A stretch of DNA of 64,000 nucleotides from Neocallimastix lanati (nom. inval.) (lineage: Eukaryota; Neocallimastigomycota; Neocallimastigomycetes; Neocallimastigales; Neocallimastigaceae). The stretch lies in contig JACVTC010000184.1 of the NCBI GenBank assembly GCA_016946835.1, positions 124,001 through 188,000 on the forward strand, written 5' to 3'. Below, piece by piece: positions 44,847 through 55,625 of the stretch. Both the position numbers and the translations under genes were made by a program. Position 1 is the stretch's first letter; each line of letters begins with the position of its first letter. The notes under the pieces were generated by a model that worked only from the letters and a program-made list of their open reading frames with translations, was not told the DNA's origin and did no database searches.

Positions 44847-45405
44847 TAGTACGTTACTCACTAAAATAGAATAAATTATTAAAAATATAAGAAAATAAAT
44901 AATTCTTTAGTTATTTTATTATAATAGGTATAAGGTTTAATTAGTATATAAAAATATAATATTAATAAAAATAATTTTAATTAATAGATAACCAATAAGA
45001 ATTAAGATAAATTATAGTATAAAAATAAGTGAAAGATAAAATATTAACAAAAGAGGAACTTAATAATCTAATATCTTTAAGGAATATAATAGTTAGAATA
45101 GGAATTATAAAATATTTATTCGGGTGAATAAATATTTAGGATATTTTGGTTAATATTATTATTAAAATATAAATTTAAAGATATAATAAAGTTATAATAA
45201 AATTATATGTACTTATTTAAAGAACAAAACTTATAAATAAAATAAAGACTTAAAAGTAACACATTATTATTTATTAAAAATTTATTATTAATTTTGTGTT
45301 ATAATTTTTTTATTTATTTCTTTTATTAGAATATATTATTTTATAATTTTACAACTTGCTTCTCCAAATCATATAAAAGGTACAATATATAAAAATAACG
45401 TACCA
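44847..45405 (+). repeat. 5' LTR of element D
   Basis: 559 bp; terminal palindromic ends (T)GGTACGTTAC and TAACGTACCA, with the first G mutated to A here. Confidence 0.88.
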
Positions 45406-45409
45406 AAAT

Positions 45410-45425
45410 TGGTGGAGAATCCGGG
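45410..45425 (+). promoter_or_regulatory. tRNA-Ala-type primer-binding site of element D
   Basis: TGGTGGAGAATCCGGG starts 4 nt after the LTR. Its complement CCCGGATTCTCCACCA gives T-stem CCCGG, acceptor ATTCTCC, discriminator A and CCA. The U70 fits the G3:U70 pair of tRNA-Ala. The first 13 nt equal the element B site. Confidence 0.65.
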
Positions 45426-45644
45426 CGGAAGCAAGATAAAATAATATGAAAATAATAAGAGAAATTACTTTACTTTAATTAATTCATTTTTTTTTTATTT
45501 TATATATTTATAGTACAAAAGAATTTATTATATTATTATAAAACAATTTTTTATTTTTTATTTCTTCATTTTTTTTACAAAACAATTATATTATAAATAA
45601 ATATAACTATTTTATATTACTTTTTTTAATAAATTCTATTTATC

Positions 45645-46826
45645 ATGATTGACGCTGCCAAATTACAGAAAGCATTACCAAATCTCATCGACTATGGAAA
45701 AGATGTTGATGGATGGATGCATGAATTCGTCAGAGTGATGGAGCTCTATGATGTTGTGGAACCAAGAAGAATTTTTGTCTGGACCAAAGAAGCAGTCGAA
45801 GAAGACATGCATGGGGCCTTAAACTCTTTAAAAAGTAAGAATGGAAACGAAGTTAGATATCCCAGCTTCAAAGAAATCCAAGCTGCCATTGAGGAGTACT
45901 TGCACATCACACCTAATGATAAATGTGCAGTATTAAAATCGTTAAAAATTAATAATAAAGAAACTATAAAAAAATTTAATCATAGATACAAAATATTATA
46001 TAAAGGCCTACCAAGAGAATATCAAAAACTAATTTCAATAAAGGACTATACTACTGCTATAAGTACACTGGTCTTTCCTTGTTCAAGAGTTATGACAACC
46101 TTATGCGAAACTTTATCTGAAGCTTTTAAGGTAGCTGAAGTATCCGAAGAAGCTGAAAAAGAAATAATCAGTAATATTGGGCAAGATAATAATAAGAATA
46201 GATCTAATTTAATGTTTGTGCAAAATTTGGATAGTCCTATAATGAATCACCCATTTTATCAGAATTTTTATGGAGAACCTTCTTATCAACATAATATAAA
46301 TCAAAGTATTAATAGAAATGTTTACAATAATAATTTTCGTCCACCTTTTAGAAGGAACAACCGAAACTTTAGTAATGGTTCAAGATTTATGAACCTCAAT
46401 AATAATTATAATACTAACGTCAATCAAAATATGAATAATATCATGGATAACAACAACTATAATTATAATTATTTACCTAATAGAATGCAAAATAGTAATA
46501 ACTCTAATTACAATTATAAAAACAATAATATTAGTAACGATAACAATACCAACAATATAGCTACCGCAGTTTCTCAAAATAGTAACGTATATGACAATAA
46601 TAACGGTATTGATGCTAATATACTTACAACTACCATAAATAGAAATCCAGGGGTTATTCCAAATAAGGAATATAATAAAAGTTTTAATAAAGACTACCAA
46701 AATAGGAAAACTACTTGTTTCCGTTGTTTCCAAAATGGGCACAAGGCTTCAAACTGCCCCTATTCGTTCAAACAATTAGCGGAAATGGAAGAAAGGGGAA
46801 TGATCAACAAATCTTTAAACCACTAA
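45645..46826 (+). CDS. Gag of element D
   Basis: 393 residues from the ATG in MIDAAKLQKALPNLIDYGKD. A capsid-like helical part (about 1-185; SFKEIQAAIEEYLHITPNDK, NHRYKILYKGLPREYQKL) is followed by a long Asn/Tyr-rich linker (about 215-350) and one CCHC knuckle CFRCFQNGHKASNCP (Cys358, Cys361, His366, Cys371). The slippery heptamer lies in SL-N (TCT TTA AAC) three codons before the TAA stop. Intact. Confidence 0.9.
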   Translation: MIDAAKLQKALPNLIDYGKDVDGWMHEFVRVMELYDVVEPRRIFVWTKEAVEEDMHGALNSLKSKNGNEVRYPSFKEIQAAIEEYLHITPNDKCAVLKSLKINNKETIKKFNHRYKILYKGLPREYQKLISIKDYTTAISTLVFPCSRVMTTLCETLSEAFKVAEVSEEAEKEIISNIGQDNNKNRSNLMFVQNLDSPIMNHPFYQNFYGEPSYQHNINQSINRNVYNNNFRPPFRRNNRNFSNGSRFMNLNNNYNTNVNQNMNNIMDNNNYNYNYLPNRMQNSNNSNYNYKNNNISNDNNTNNIATAVSQNSNVYDNNNGIDANILTTTINRNPGVIPNKEYNKSFNKDYQNRKTTCFRCFQNGHKASNCPYSFKQLAEMEERGMINKSLNH

Positions 46827-46847
46827 ATGGGAGAAGGATAACTTCCA
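46814..46847 (+). promoter_or_regulatory. -1 ribosomal frameshift site, element D
   Basis: Heptamer T TTA AAC (46,814-46,820) in gag frame. The gag stop follows after one codon. After 7 nt comes the stem TGGGAG (46,828-46,833), loop AAGGATAA, and CTTCCA (46,842-46,847; one G-T pair). Pol is open in the -1 frame. Confidence 0.8.
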
Positions 46848-49800
46848 GTAAACAAACCAACCACATGGAAGACAATGCTAATAATTGTTATCATCATAAT
46901 AGAAATATTAATAATAATAGTAACAATATTAATAATAATAGTAACAATATTAATAATAGTAACAATATTAATAATAAATATATTAATAATAATAATATGA
47001 ATAACCATAATAAATCAATATCAAATTATCAACCTTTACATATTAATAAACCAATTGAAGTTCTTGCACCAGCTGTCAGAAAACAAAAAGAAAAAAACGT
47101 AAGTTCCATTCCTTATAATAAAGAGAAATCCAATGATACATTAAAGAATAATCCGACGCCGATTCAAACAGCAGCTATGAGACATAACAACAAATATGAT
47201 GCTTGTCTTGATGAAGAAAAAAAGGTGCATAACCAAAAGAATCAAAATATGGAAACTAATACTTTACCAATTGAAGATGTAATTATGATTAAAGATGATA
47301 TTGAAGATAGTATACAAAATAATGAAATTAATAAAAATAAGTCTACAAATACAGTAGATAAGAATACTACTTTAGATAAAAATAATAAAACTACCTCTAA
47401 TAGTAATCAAACCGAAAAATTGGAGTACTTAGATCCTTCAATTATAGCCGAGAAGAATATTAGAACGAGTAAAAGAAACAATCATGAAGAAAGAATTAAA
47501 GATATTATTGAAAATGCAAAGAAATCTCCACCTTCGTTAAGTAACAACAAAGAATCTAAAGAAAAACATATTAAATTAATAGAACAATTTGATGATTATT
47601 TAATACAAGATCTATTAAAAGAAGTTGCATCTACTGAAGTTATTACTAAATTAGGATACTTACTTGATCTATTCCCAAAATTCAGAACAGCGTTTAGTAA
47701 AGCTTTGAAGCTTACTCCTAAAAGTAATGCTATTAATAATGTGATGACAATAGTTAATAAATTTAAAATAATTAAAGTAAAAGGAAAAGTTGAAAATACC
47801 AATTGTGAGATATTTTTAGATACTTGCGCTAGTGTTAATGCTATTACAAGATCTGCTTTAGAAAAATATAATATAAACAAACCTGCCATAGGAAGAATCT
47901 CAGAAACTATTTTTCAAGCTTGTTCAAACTCGACAATTGAATCCAAAATATATGAGCTAGAAATAACTATAGGAGACAAGACTTTCCAAGATTATTTTAG
48001 AGTAATTGAAAAAGATGACCTTTTTGACATTCTAATTGGAGTTGATTCATTAAAGAAAAATAGGTTTGATATTAACCTAGTTAATGACTCATTGTATTAT
48101 ATTAATGAAGATAATACTTACAAGAAATTAGCTGACCTTTACTACGATACTAATCTGAAAACCCCAATTGATTCAGGAGAAGAAATTAATAAAGAAAACA
48201 CAAATGCATCTACACCCTTACTACTTACTATAGTTATTCAGAATAAAGATAAACAATTAGAACAAACTATTAATGTTAAAGAAAATCTAATAAATGATAT
48301 TATTAATGCCGTACCTAGTGAACATAAGAACTATATAAAAGAACTATTCGAAATTTTTAAAGACATATTAGCTGTGAAGACTGATGACCTTGGAACTTCT
48401 AAATTATTACCACATAGAATTAATTTAATTCCAAATGCTAAACCAATAAAACTGAAAGCATATAAACTTTCTAAAGCTCAATCTATGGCTCTCAAAGAAA
48501 TACTTACATTTTTAATCAATAATCGGTTGATTGAACCGTCTTTCTCTGCCTGGTCCTTTCCTGTTGTCTTAGTACCTAAAAAGAATAATAAAGATTGGAG
48601 AATGTGCGTTGATTACCGTAAATTAAACAATATAACAATTAAAGATTCATATTCATTACCTTTAATCGATGAAATTCTTTTGCAAATCGGAAATAATTCA
48701 CAAATCCTGTCTACGATTGACCTTTTTTCAGGATACCACCAAATTCCAATGGCTCCCGAAGATAAAGAAAAGACTGCATTTACCACAATGTATGGCAATT
48801 ACAACTTCAGAGTAATGCCATTTGGTTTATATAACGCCCCAGCAACCTTTCAGAGAGAAATGAACAAAATATTTTTTGAATTAATCGGTGAATGTGTATT
48901 TATTTATATTGATGATATAGTTATATTTTCTAAAGATATAAATGAACATATTTTACACTTACATCGTATTTTTAAGATACTTAAAGACAATGGATTAAAA
49001 ATTAATTTGGAAAAATGTTCATTCTTTAAAAAAGAAGTTTCACTACTTGGTCACAAGCTCTCGACAGATGGTATTTCTCCTATTCCGGAAAAAGTAAAAA
49101 CAATTGTTAATTGGTTACCACCTAAAAATACTACACAACTTAAATCTTTTCTTGGTGTTATAGGATATTATCGCAAATTTATTAAAAATTTTGCTCAAAT
49201 AGCAAAACCATTATTTTACCTTTTAAAGAAGAACTCGATATTTAACTTTTCCGATGAGTGTATTAAAGCATTTGAAGAATTAAAAAATAAATTAATACAA
49301 GCACCTATATTAACTCCCCCAGATTTTTCTAAACCATTTATTATACGTACCGATGCTTCTAGAGATGGACTAGGAGGTGTTCTTCTACAACGAGATAAAA
49401 ATAATCTTGAGGTTCCTATTTTTTATGAAAGTAGATCATTAAGTAAATCGGAAGAAAATTATAGTATTACTGACCTGGAAGGTAAAGCTGTCTTCCATTG
49501 TGTTCAGAAATTTAAACAATTTATCACTGGTAATTCTTTTATAACTATAGTTTATACTGACCATAAACCGCTTGTTGGTATATTTAATAATCGTGAACCT
49601 ACCAATAGTAGACATCTCAAATGGGTTACGGAATTATCCATCTTGAATGTTAAAGTCGAATATCAAGAGGGGAGGAAGAATGTCATAGCTGATGCCCTGT
49701 CTAGATTAGAAACTTCTGATAAACCTAAAGAAACAATAAATATTATATATAACAATAATAATGAAGTTGATAATAGTGATAATGGTATAAGTGATAATAA

Positions 49801-49885
49801 TAATAATAATAGTAATAGTTTTAATAAATTTATAGAAGATTATAAAAAAAAAAAAAAAAAAAATAATAATAATATTTACATATGA
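46814..49885 (+). CDS. Pol of element D: protease, RT and RNase H, no integrase
   Basis: Read from the frameshift at 46,814; the open -1 frame itself begins upstream at 46,715. After an Asn-rich linker comes the protease region FLDTCASVNAIT at about 47,815-47,850, where the family's Asp-Thr-Gly is Asp-Thr-Cys (GGC to TGC is one change), so the protease is probably inactive. RT follows with CVDYRKLNNITIKDSYSLPL, MPFGLYNAPATFQREMN and YIDD (about 48,905-48,916), then RNase H IRTDAS, a Glu in ITDLEGKAV and TDHKPLVG, ending near SRLETSD. The frame then runs into Asn/Lys repeats (DYKKKKKK, NNNNIYI) and stops. There is no zinc finger or DDE integrase in any frame to the 3' LTR. Confidence 0.9.
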   Translation, partial: FKPLNGRRITSSKQTNHMEDNANNCYHHNRNINNNSNNINNNSNNINNSNNINNKYINNNNMNNHNKSISNYQPLHINKPIEVLAPAVRKQKEKNVSSIPYNKEKSNDTLKNNPTPIQTAAMRHNNKYDACLDEEKKVHNQKNQNMETNTLPIEDVIMIKDDIEDSIQNNEINKNKSTNTVDKNTTLDKNNKTTSNSNQTEKLEYLDPSIIAEKNIRTSKRNNHEERIKDIIENAKKSPPSLSNNKESKEKHIKLIEQFDDYLIQDLLKEVASTEVITKLGYLLDLFPKFRTAFSKALKLTPKSNAINNVMTIVNKFKIIKVKGKVENTNCEIFLDTCASVNAITRSALEKYNINKPAIGRISETIFQACSNSTIESKIYELEITIGDKTFQDYFRVIEKDDLFDILIGVDSLKKNRFDINLVNDSLYYINEDNTYKKLADLYYDTNLKTPIDSGEEINKENTNASTPLLLTIVIQNKDKQLEQTINVKENLINDIINAVPSEHKNYIKELFEIFKDILAVKTDDLGTSKLLPHRINLIPNAKPIKLKAYKLSKAQSMALKEILTFLINNRLIEPSFSAWSFPVVLVPKKNNKDWRMCVDYRKLNNITIKDSYSLPLIDEILLQIGNNSQILSTIDLFSGYHQIPMAPEDKEKTAFTTMYGNYNFRVMPFGLYNAPATFQREMNKIFFELIGECVFIYIDDIVIFSKDINEHILHLHRIFKILKDNGLKINLEKCSFFKKEVSLLGHKLSTDGISPIPEKVKTIVNWLPPKNTTQLKSFLGVIGYYRKFIKNFAQIAKPLFYLLKKNSIFNFSDECIKAFEELKNKLIQAPILTPPDFSKPFIIRTDASRDGLGGVLLQRDKNNLEVPIFYESRSLSKSEENYSITDLEGKAVFHCVQKFKQFITGNSFITIVYTDHKPLVGIFNNREPTNSRHLKWVTELSILNVKVEYQEGRKNVIADALSRLETSDKPKETINIIYNNNNEVDNSDNGISDNNNNNSNSFNKFIEDYKKKKKKNNNNIYI

Positions 49886-49964
49886 ATTTTTTTATTTATT
49901 AATATTTATTATCAATTATAAATTAAAAAATAATATATATAAAATAAATATGGTTTTTATCAAA

Positions 49965-49998
<34 letters not shown>

Positions 49999-50104
49999 TA
50001 TATTTTAATACAACCTATAACTTCCTGACAATAACACGCTTTAAAAAAAATTATAGAGATAGATAAATAATACAATTATATAATTTTCAGAATATAGATA
50101 ACGA

Positions 50105-50151
<47 letters not shown>

Positions 50152-50385
50152 ACGTTTGAATTTCAACTTACAAAAATAAACATTTAGCTATTGTTGAAAA
50201 GTTTAATAAATTAAAAAATAAAAAAAAAAAAAAAAAATTATATAGTTAAATAGTTCAAATATAAAAAAAAAAAAAAAATTTAAAGAATATAATAATATTT
50301 TTTTTAATTTTTATAAAAATTTTTATTCATTATATCCATAAATCACGACTTCAAGGGAGGAAGTCTAGACAAAGTGGGGGCGTCT
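49886..50385. other. Low-complexity interior of element D replacing the integrase
   Basis: A-runs (49,962-49,981; 50,107-50,149; 50,221-50,237), (TA)n, then ACTTC-aagggag-GAAGT (50,348-50,364) and AAAGTGGGGGCGTCT, the purine tract before the 3' LTR. No coding remnant of integrase was recognised. Confidence 0.8.
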
Positions 50386-50944
50386 TGGTACGTTACTCAC
50401 TAAAATAGAACAAATTATTAAAAATATAAGAAAATAAATAATTCTTTAGTTATTTTATTATAATAGGTATAAGGTTTAATTAGTATATAAAAATATAATA
50501 TTAATAAAAATAATTTTAATTAATAGATAACCAATAAGAATTAAGATAAATTATAGTATAAAAATAAGTGAAAGATAAAATATTAACAAAAGAGGAACTT
50601 AATAATCTAATATCTTTAAGGAATATAATAGTTAGAATAGGAATTATAAAATATTTATTCGGGTGAATAAATATTTAGGATATTTTGGTTAATATTATTA
50701 TTAAAATATAAATCTAAAGATATAATAAAGTTATAATAAAATTATATGTACTTATTTAAAGAACAAAACTTATAAATAAAATAAAGACTTAAAAGTAACA
50801 CATTATTATTTATTAAAAATTTATTATTAATTTTGTGTTATAATTTTTTTATTTATTTCTTTTATTAGAATATATTATTTTATAATTTTACAACTTGCTT
50901 CTCCAAATCATATAAAAGGTACAATATATAAAAATAACGTACCA
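50386..50944 (+). repeat. 3' LTR of element D
   Basis: 559 bp starting TGGTACGTTAC and ending ATAACGTACCA, with few differences from the 5' LTR. Confidence 0.9.
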
Positions 50945-50946
50945 TT

Positions 50947-51923
50947 TGATTTATACCTAATATTCTTAATCTACAAAAATTAAATTTTGTAGAAGTGAAT
51001 AAAAGGATAAATACTAAATAAAATTGATTTAAGAAATTTAAAAAAAATAAATATGTTTTATTATTAAACATAAAAATGTTTTATTAAAAAAATTTATTTT
51101 TATTTTAATATTAATCTTTATTTATTTAATAATTAATTTTGTTTAAATTAATAAAATAATTGTTAAAACTAATAAAATAATAAAATGAAATATTTATTAT
51201 TTAAACTAATTTATTTTAAATTTTAATAATAAAATTGATTATTAATAACTAATAAAATATATAATAATTTATCAAAATAATTAATAATCATAAAAATTGA
51301 TTATTAAAAACTAATAAAATATCTATAATAATTTATTAAATAATTAATAATAAAGAATAATTTATAAGAAATATTTACATGTTTTTATATTTTTCTTTGA
51401 TTTTAAACTATTTACATTAAAAATAATAAAATTAATAAAAGAGAAATAAAGAATAATTTATTATTAAATTAAAAAATATTTACAATTAAAATGTTAATAA
51501 AGATGAGTTTTAAAATTTTATTTTAATTACAATTTGTTTATAAAAGTTGAGTTATAAAATAAATAAAATAATCATTATTTTAAATAAAAGTAACTTAAAA
51601 AATTATTTAACTATTTAATTTTAATTTTGCGATGTTTATAAGTTTGTTTATTTGTTATTTATAATTTATTAAATTTGTTTATTATTTTGTTTATTTGTAG
51701 TTTTAGAAAAATATTATTTATTAATTTATTTTAGTTTTTTTTTAATTAAAATTATTAATGATTAATTAATTTATTATTATTTTATTTTAATTATTTTTAT
51801 TTAATTAAATTTTCTTTAATATGGATTTAATTTTTTTCTTAGAATGAATTAATTTTTGGGTTAAGTTAGACAAGAATTTGTTTTTTATTATTTATTTTAA
51901 TTTAATAATTTTGTTATTTATCA
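50947..51923 (-). repeat. Solo LTR J1, element B group, reverse orientation
   Basis: 977 bp. On the minus strand it begins TGATAAATAACAAAATTATT and carries AAAAATATAAAAACATGTAA (complement near 51,379) like B's LTR; the other end is TGATTTATACC. Element D sits at its left edge. TTTT then joins it head-to-head to K1. Confidence 0.55.
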
Positions 51924-51927
51924 TTTT

Positions 51928-52651
51928 TGATAAATAACAAAATTAATAAATCTTGAAAATTTATTATACATAAAATCAAAACTAACCTTAGCAAAGTTTA
52001 ATAATAATTTAACAAAATAAAAAAATTAATTAATTAATTAATTAAAACAAATAAATTACACTTAAAAATTACGTTAATACTCAGATATGAAAGAAATATT
52101 ATATATTTTTCAAAATAAAAATATTAAGATTAAATTTAAAATAAAATAATTAATTTTTATAATTAGTTTTATAATAATTTTTATAATTAATTTTATAATT
52201 AAATAATAATTTTATAATAACAAAATTTATTAATTTAAATAACAAAATATTTTTAATTATTTTTATAATAAACAAATTTATTTATTTTATTATTAATTTT
52301 ATTACTTTTATTTTATTTAATTATTCTTTTTATTTATAAATTATAAATAGTTTAATTTTAAAGAAAAATATAAATACTTGTAAATATTTCATGTAAATTA
52401 ATTATTATTATTATTAATTAATTTTATAATTTTAATAATCACTTTAAATTTTATAATGTTTAATAAATTTTAATAAAAGATTTATAAAATTAAATATTAG
52501 AAAACAAGTGTTCTAATAAATCAATTTTTAGTGTTATTTTTAATAAAACATTTTTAATTCATAAATAACTTATACAGTTATTATTAAAATAAATAGAAAT
52601 TATCACTTTTTAATTCTATATTAAAATTAAGATAATTTCTAAAATTTATCA
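51928..52651 (+). repeat. Solo LTR K1, element B group
   Basis: 724 bp starting TGATAAATAACAAAATTAAT and ending CTAAAATTTATCA. Block AAAGAAAAATATAAATACTT near 52,359 matches B's LTR. Followed by TTTTTT and G2. Confidence 0.6.
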
Positions 52652-52657
52652 TTTTTT

Positions 52658-53983
52658 TGATACAATATAAGTAATAAAGTATCAAATTTCTATTTATAAC
52701 GAGGTCGTGTTAAAATTAAGATGTAAAATAGTTTTACGATTAATAATGTTACTAGGTTAATATGTTGAATTATATATTAATAATCCAACAATAATTAATT
52801 AATAATAATATAAAAATAATATAAGATAAATAGTTAAGTTATTTAAACACTTAATATCTAAGAATATTTTAAATAATAATTTCTTTGAAGTATGAAAATA
52901 TTTATTTATTGAATTATTAGTATATAATTATTGTAAATACAATAACCTTACAAAGAACATAAAAGATAGATTTTTACATCTTTCTTTTATACTTTGTAAG
53001 TTACATAATAATAGATTTAATTATAAGATATTAATAATATAGTAATATGAATATTAATAAAATATTAAGATAATAACAATATCGATATGTTTAAAATATT
53101 TAATATAACTAAATAAATTTAATTTATAATTATATAATTAATTTGAATAATTAAAAATAGTAGTTAATATATATGATGTAAACATATATATAAACATAAT
53201 ATAAATAAATACATGTGACGTCATATGTAGATAATTGAAATTATTAATATAAATCTTATTTACTAATATTCTCAGAATTATTAAGCCTAAGATAATTCTT
53301 TAAATATTAAATAAGAATTTATATTTATTATTTAAATATATATATTATTTATAATTAAATAAATAATATTTTTTAACTATTGAAATGTAAATAACTGAAA
53401 TTGAGATTTCAATTCAATTATAATTTCAACAGGTCGAGCAAATAGGGAATTTGTAAAATAATATATTCCAACTCAAAGATAATAAATAATAATTTACACA
53501 AATAATAAAATTTATTTATTTCTTTTTAAATCTTGTTTTTATTTATTTATTTATTTTACATAAATTATTACAATTATATTTATATTCCTCTGAATATAAT
53601 GATTTTTATCTATCTCTAATAATTCAATTTATATTAATATCTTAATAATAATTTTACTTATAATTGTAGGATTCAACTCTTATCCTTTAACTATAAGTAA
53701 TTACTTAATTATTTAAACTAAACTATAAGTTCTCTAAAACTATTATTTTACTCAATTAGAATTTTTTAAAACAACAAGAAAACTCTCTCTTTAACTTTTA
53801 TTCCATTCTCTTCTTTTAAATTTATTAATTAATTTTATCTTGAATATTATTGGCTGTCTAATTAATTTTAATCTATTTATATAATGATTTAGTATATTAT
53901 ATATTGTAATTATTTTTCACTATATTATTATAGGATTTTCTCTTTTGTTAATTTTCTTGCGTATTTCTAGCTGTATTGTATCA
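52658..53983 (-). repeat. Solo LTR G2 (element D group) interrupted by a C-type solo LTR
   Basis: Two parts (52,658-52,707 and 53,432-53,983) of an LTR like G1: the right part shares AAAATAATATATTC and the CTAT-rich body, ends TTGTATCA, and on the minus strand starts TGATACAATACAGCTAG. The interruption duplicates GGTCG, a sequence also present at the same place in G1 (GGTCGGGAC). Confidence 0.6.
52708..53431 (-). repeat. Solo LTR of the element C family, TSD GGTCG
   Basis: 724 bp. On the minus strand it starts TGTTGAAATTATAATTGAAT and ends TTAATTTTAACA. The flanking repeat is GGTCG on both sides (52,703-52,707 and 53,432-53,436). It keeps GTAAGGTTATTG, the TATA-containing palindrome and TGACGTCA-like TATGACGTCACATGTATT. 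More similar to the copy at 62,515 than to element C itself. Confidence 0.88.
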
Positions 53984-53987
53984 TTTT

Positions 53988-54510
53988 TGATACGTGACGT
54001 ATAGAAATATTATACTTTAATGAAAAATTATAGTTAAATTTTATATAAAAATATTATTGGTCAATTAATAATTTATAATTATATATATTTTTAATAAATT
54101 ATTTATTTAATAAGAGGATTCTTTGATTTATAATAAAATAATAAAAGAAATGTAGAATCCAAAAATTAGTTAGAATAGAGATATAATTAATAATAATTAA
54201 ATATATAAATATACTGATGAAATGTATATTTAAAAACTAGTGATGAATAGTTTATAATTGTAATAATATTAAATAATAATATTAAGAATTTATAATTATA
54301 TTTAATATAACATAATGTATAGTAATTATATAATAAAATAAATAAAGAAGGAATAATAAAACAAATAATAAATAAAATATTTTAGTATAAAATTATATTA
54401 TTTTCGTGTCATTATTATATATTTATTAGAATATATTATCATTCCCTACTGTCATTCCTGAATAAAAATAAAATATTTAGATACTGGTATTTTATAAATA
54501 TCGCGTATCA
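53988..54510 (+). repeat. Solo LTR F2
   Basis: 523 bp starting TGATACGTGACG and ending ATCGCGTATCA, flanked by TTTT on both sides. The 3' part shares CATTCCCTACTGTCAT and AATAAAATATT with F1. Confidence 0.65.
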
Positions 54511-54513
54511 TTT

Positions 54514-55162
54514 TGTTAAGGTTTTAGAGAATTAAATAAAAATAAAGTAAAGAAACACAAATTTTTGTTAAGTTGGTACTTAGATTAAAGGATAAACTTG
54601 GTTGGAAGCCTTTAATCTAATAACCTTTTGATATTATTTTATTTTATAAATTGATTTATTCAAATATAAAATATTATTTTATTATTAAACTTCTAATTAA
54701 CTATATTTTTATTTAATATGTTTTATTATAAAGTTATCAGATTATTTGTAAATAATAATCTTACAAAGATTTAAAAAAGAATATTTTTTAGTTCTTTTAT
54801 ATTTTTGAAAAACAATATAAAATATTTAATAATATATTTTAATAAATACTAATTTAAAGATAACAATATAAAATATAATTTTAATATATAAAGTAATAGA
54901 ATAATACATATATAATATAAGATAATAAAAATATATAAAATAATATAATTAATAAAAAAACAATTTTTATAAATAATATTCAACTATATTAATTAATATA
55001 AAAAGGGATAATATTAATTAATACGTAATACAATATTAATCAATTAATATATTAGGGGTTCAATAATGTATAAAAGGGTTTAAGGAGTACAAATTATATT
55101 TATAATTAAATTGTTATTTTTGTAGTATTAAATATAAATTAATTTGTATCAAATCCTTGACA
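54514..55162 (+). repeat. LTR-like unit L1
   Basis: Starts TGTTAAGGTTTTAG and ends ATCCTTGACA (about 649 bp). It contains a perfect 12-bp stem TTAGATTAAAGG/CCTTTAATCTAA (54,580-54,591 and 54,609-54,620) followed by TAACC, recalling the hairpin-plus-TTATT layout of the A and C LTRs, and a TATAAAAGGG at about 55,070. No second copy in the window, so the boundaries are tentative. Confidence 0.4.
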
Positions 55163-55434
55163 ATTTTATTTATTTATTTATTTATTATTTTATTTATTCA
55201 TTTTATTAAATTTATTTGATTAAATTTATTTTATGATTTTTAAAAATTGGTAGCAAAATTTACAACTATTTATACTTTTTTCAAGGCATAAAAGTTGTTC
55301 TTGCCACTAAATTACATTTTATTTATTATTTTTTTTTATAAAAACTATTAAATTTAAATTGAGTTTTATAATCAATTATATAAAATTTAATTATACCAAT
55401 ATAAATAAAATACATTTATAATATTAATAAAACA

Positions 55435-55467
<33 letters not shown>

Positions 55468-55625
55468 TATCTAAAATATTACTAATAAGAATTTATTTAA
55501 TTGTGATATAAAACGCAAATAAAAACTTTAATTATTAATAAATTATTTTATTAATAATTACATAAAAATAAATTAATAAATCATTTGCAATTCGTGATAT
55601 AAAGTCAACGTGATCAAAAATAACG
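55163..55625. other. AT-rich spacer
   Basis: Contains a T-run (55,437-55,460) and a TGGTAGCAAAATTTAC sequence at about 55,247 that could be a primer site of L1, but its distance from the LTR end (about 85 bp) argues against this. No gene. Confidence 0.4.

Larger units (their letters stand above)
44847..50944 (+). mobile_element. Element D: Ty3/gypsy element lacking integrase, TSD TTTG
   Basis: 559-bp LTRs (44,847-45,405 and 50,386-50,944) differ at only a few bases (for example AGAATAAAT/AGAACAAAT and ATTTAAAG/ATCTAAAG; the 5' copy starts TAGTACG where the 3' copy has TGGTACG). The flanks are TTTG (44,843-44,846) and TTTG (50,945-50,948); the right TTTG includes the first TG of the next LTR. 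Gag, the frameshift site, protease, RT and RNase H are present. The integrase is absent and replaced by about 500 bp of low-complexity DNA. The similar LTRs suggest recent mobility with integrase supplied by another element. Confidence 0.88.

Noticed and set aside
55247-55270. TGGTAGCAAAATTTAC as a primer site of L1
   Set aside because: Too far from the presumed LTR end and with no credible tRNA 3' end as complement.
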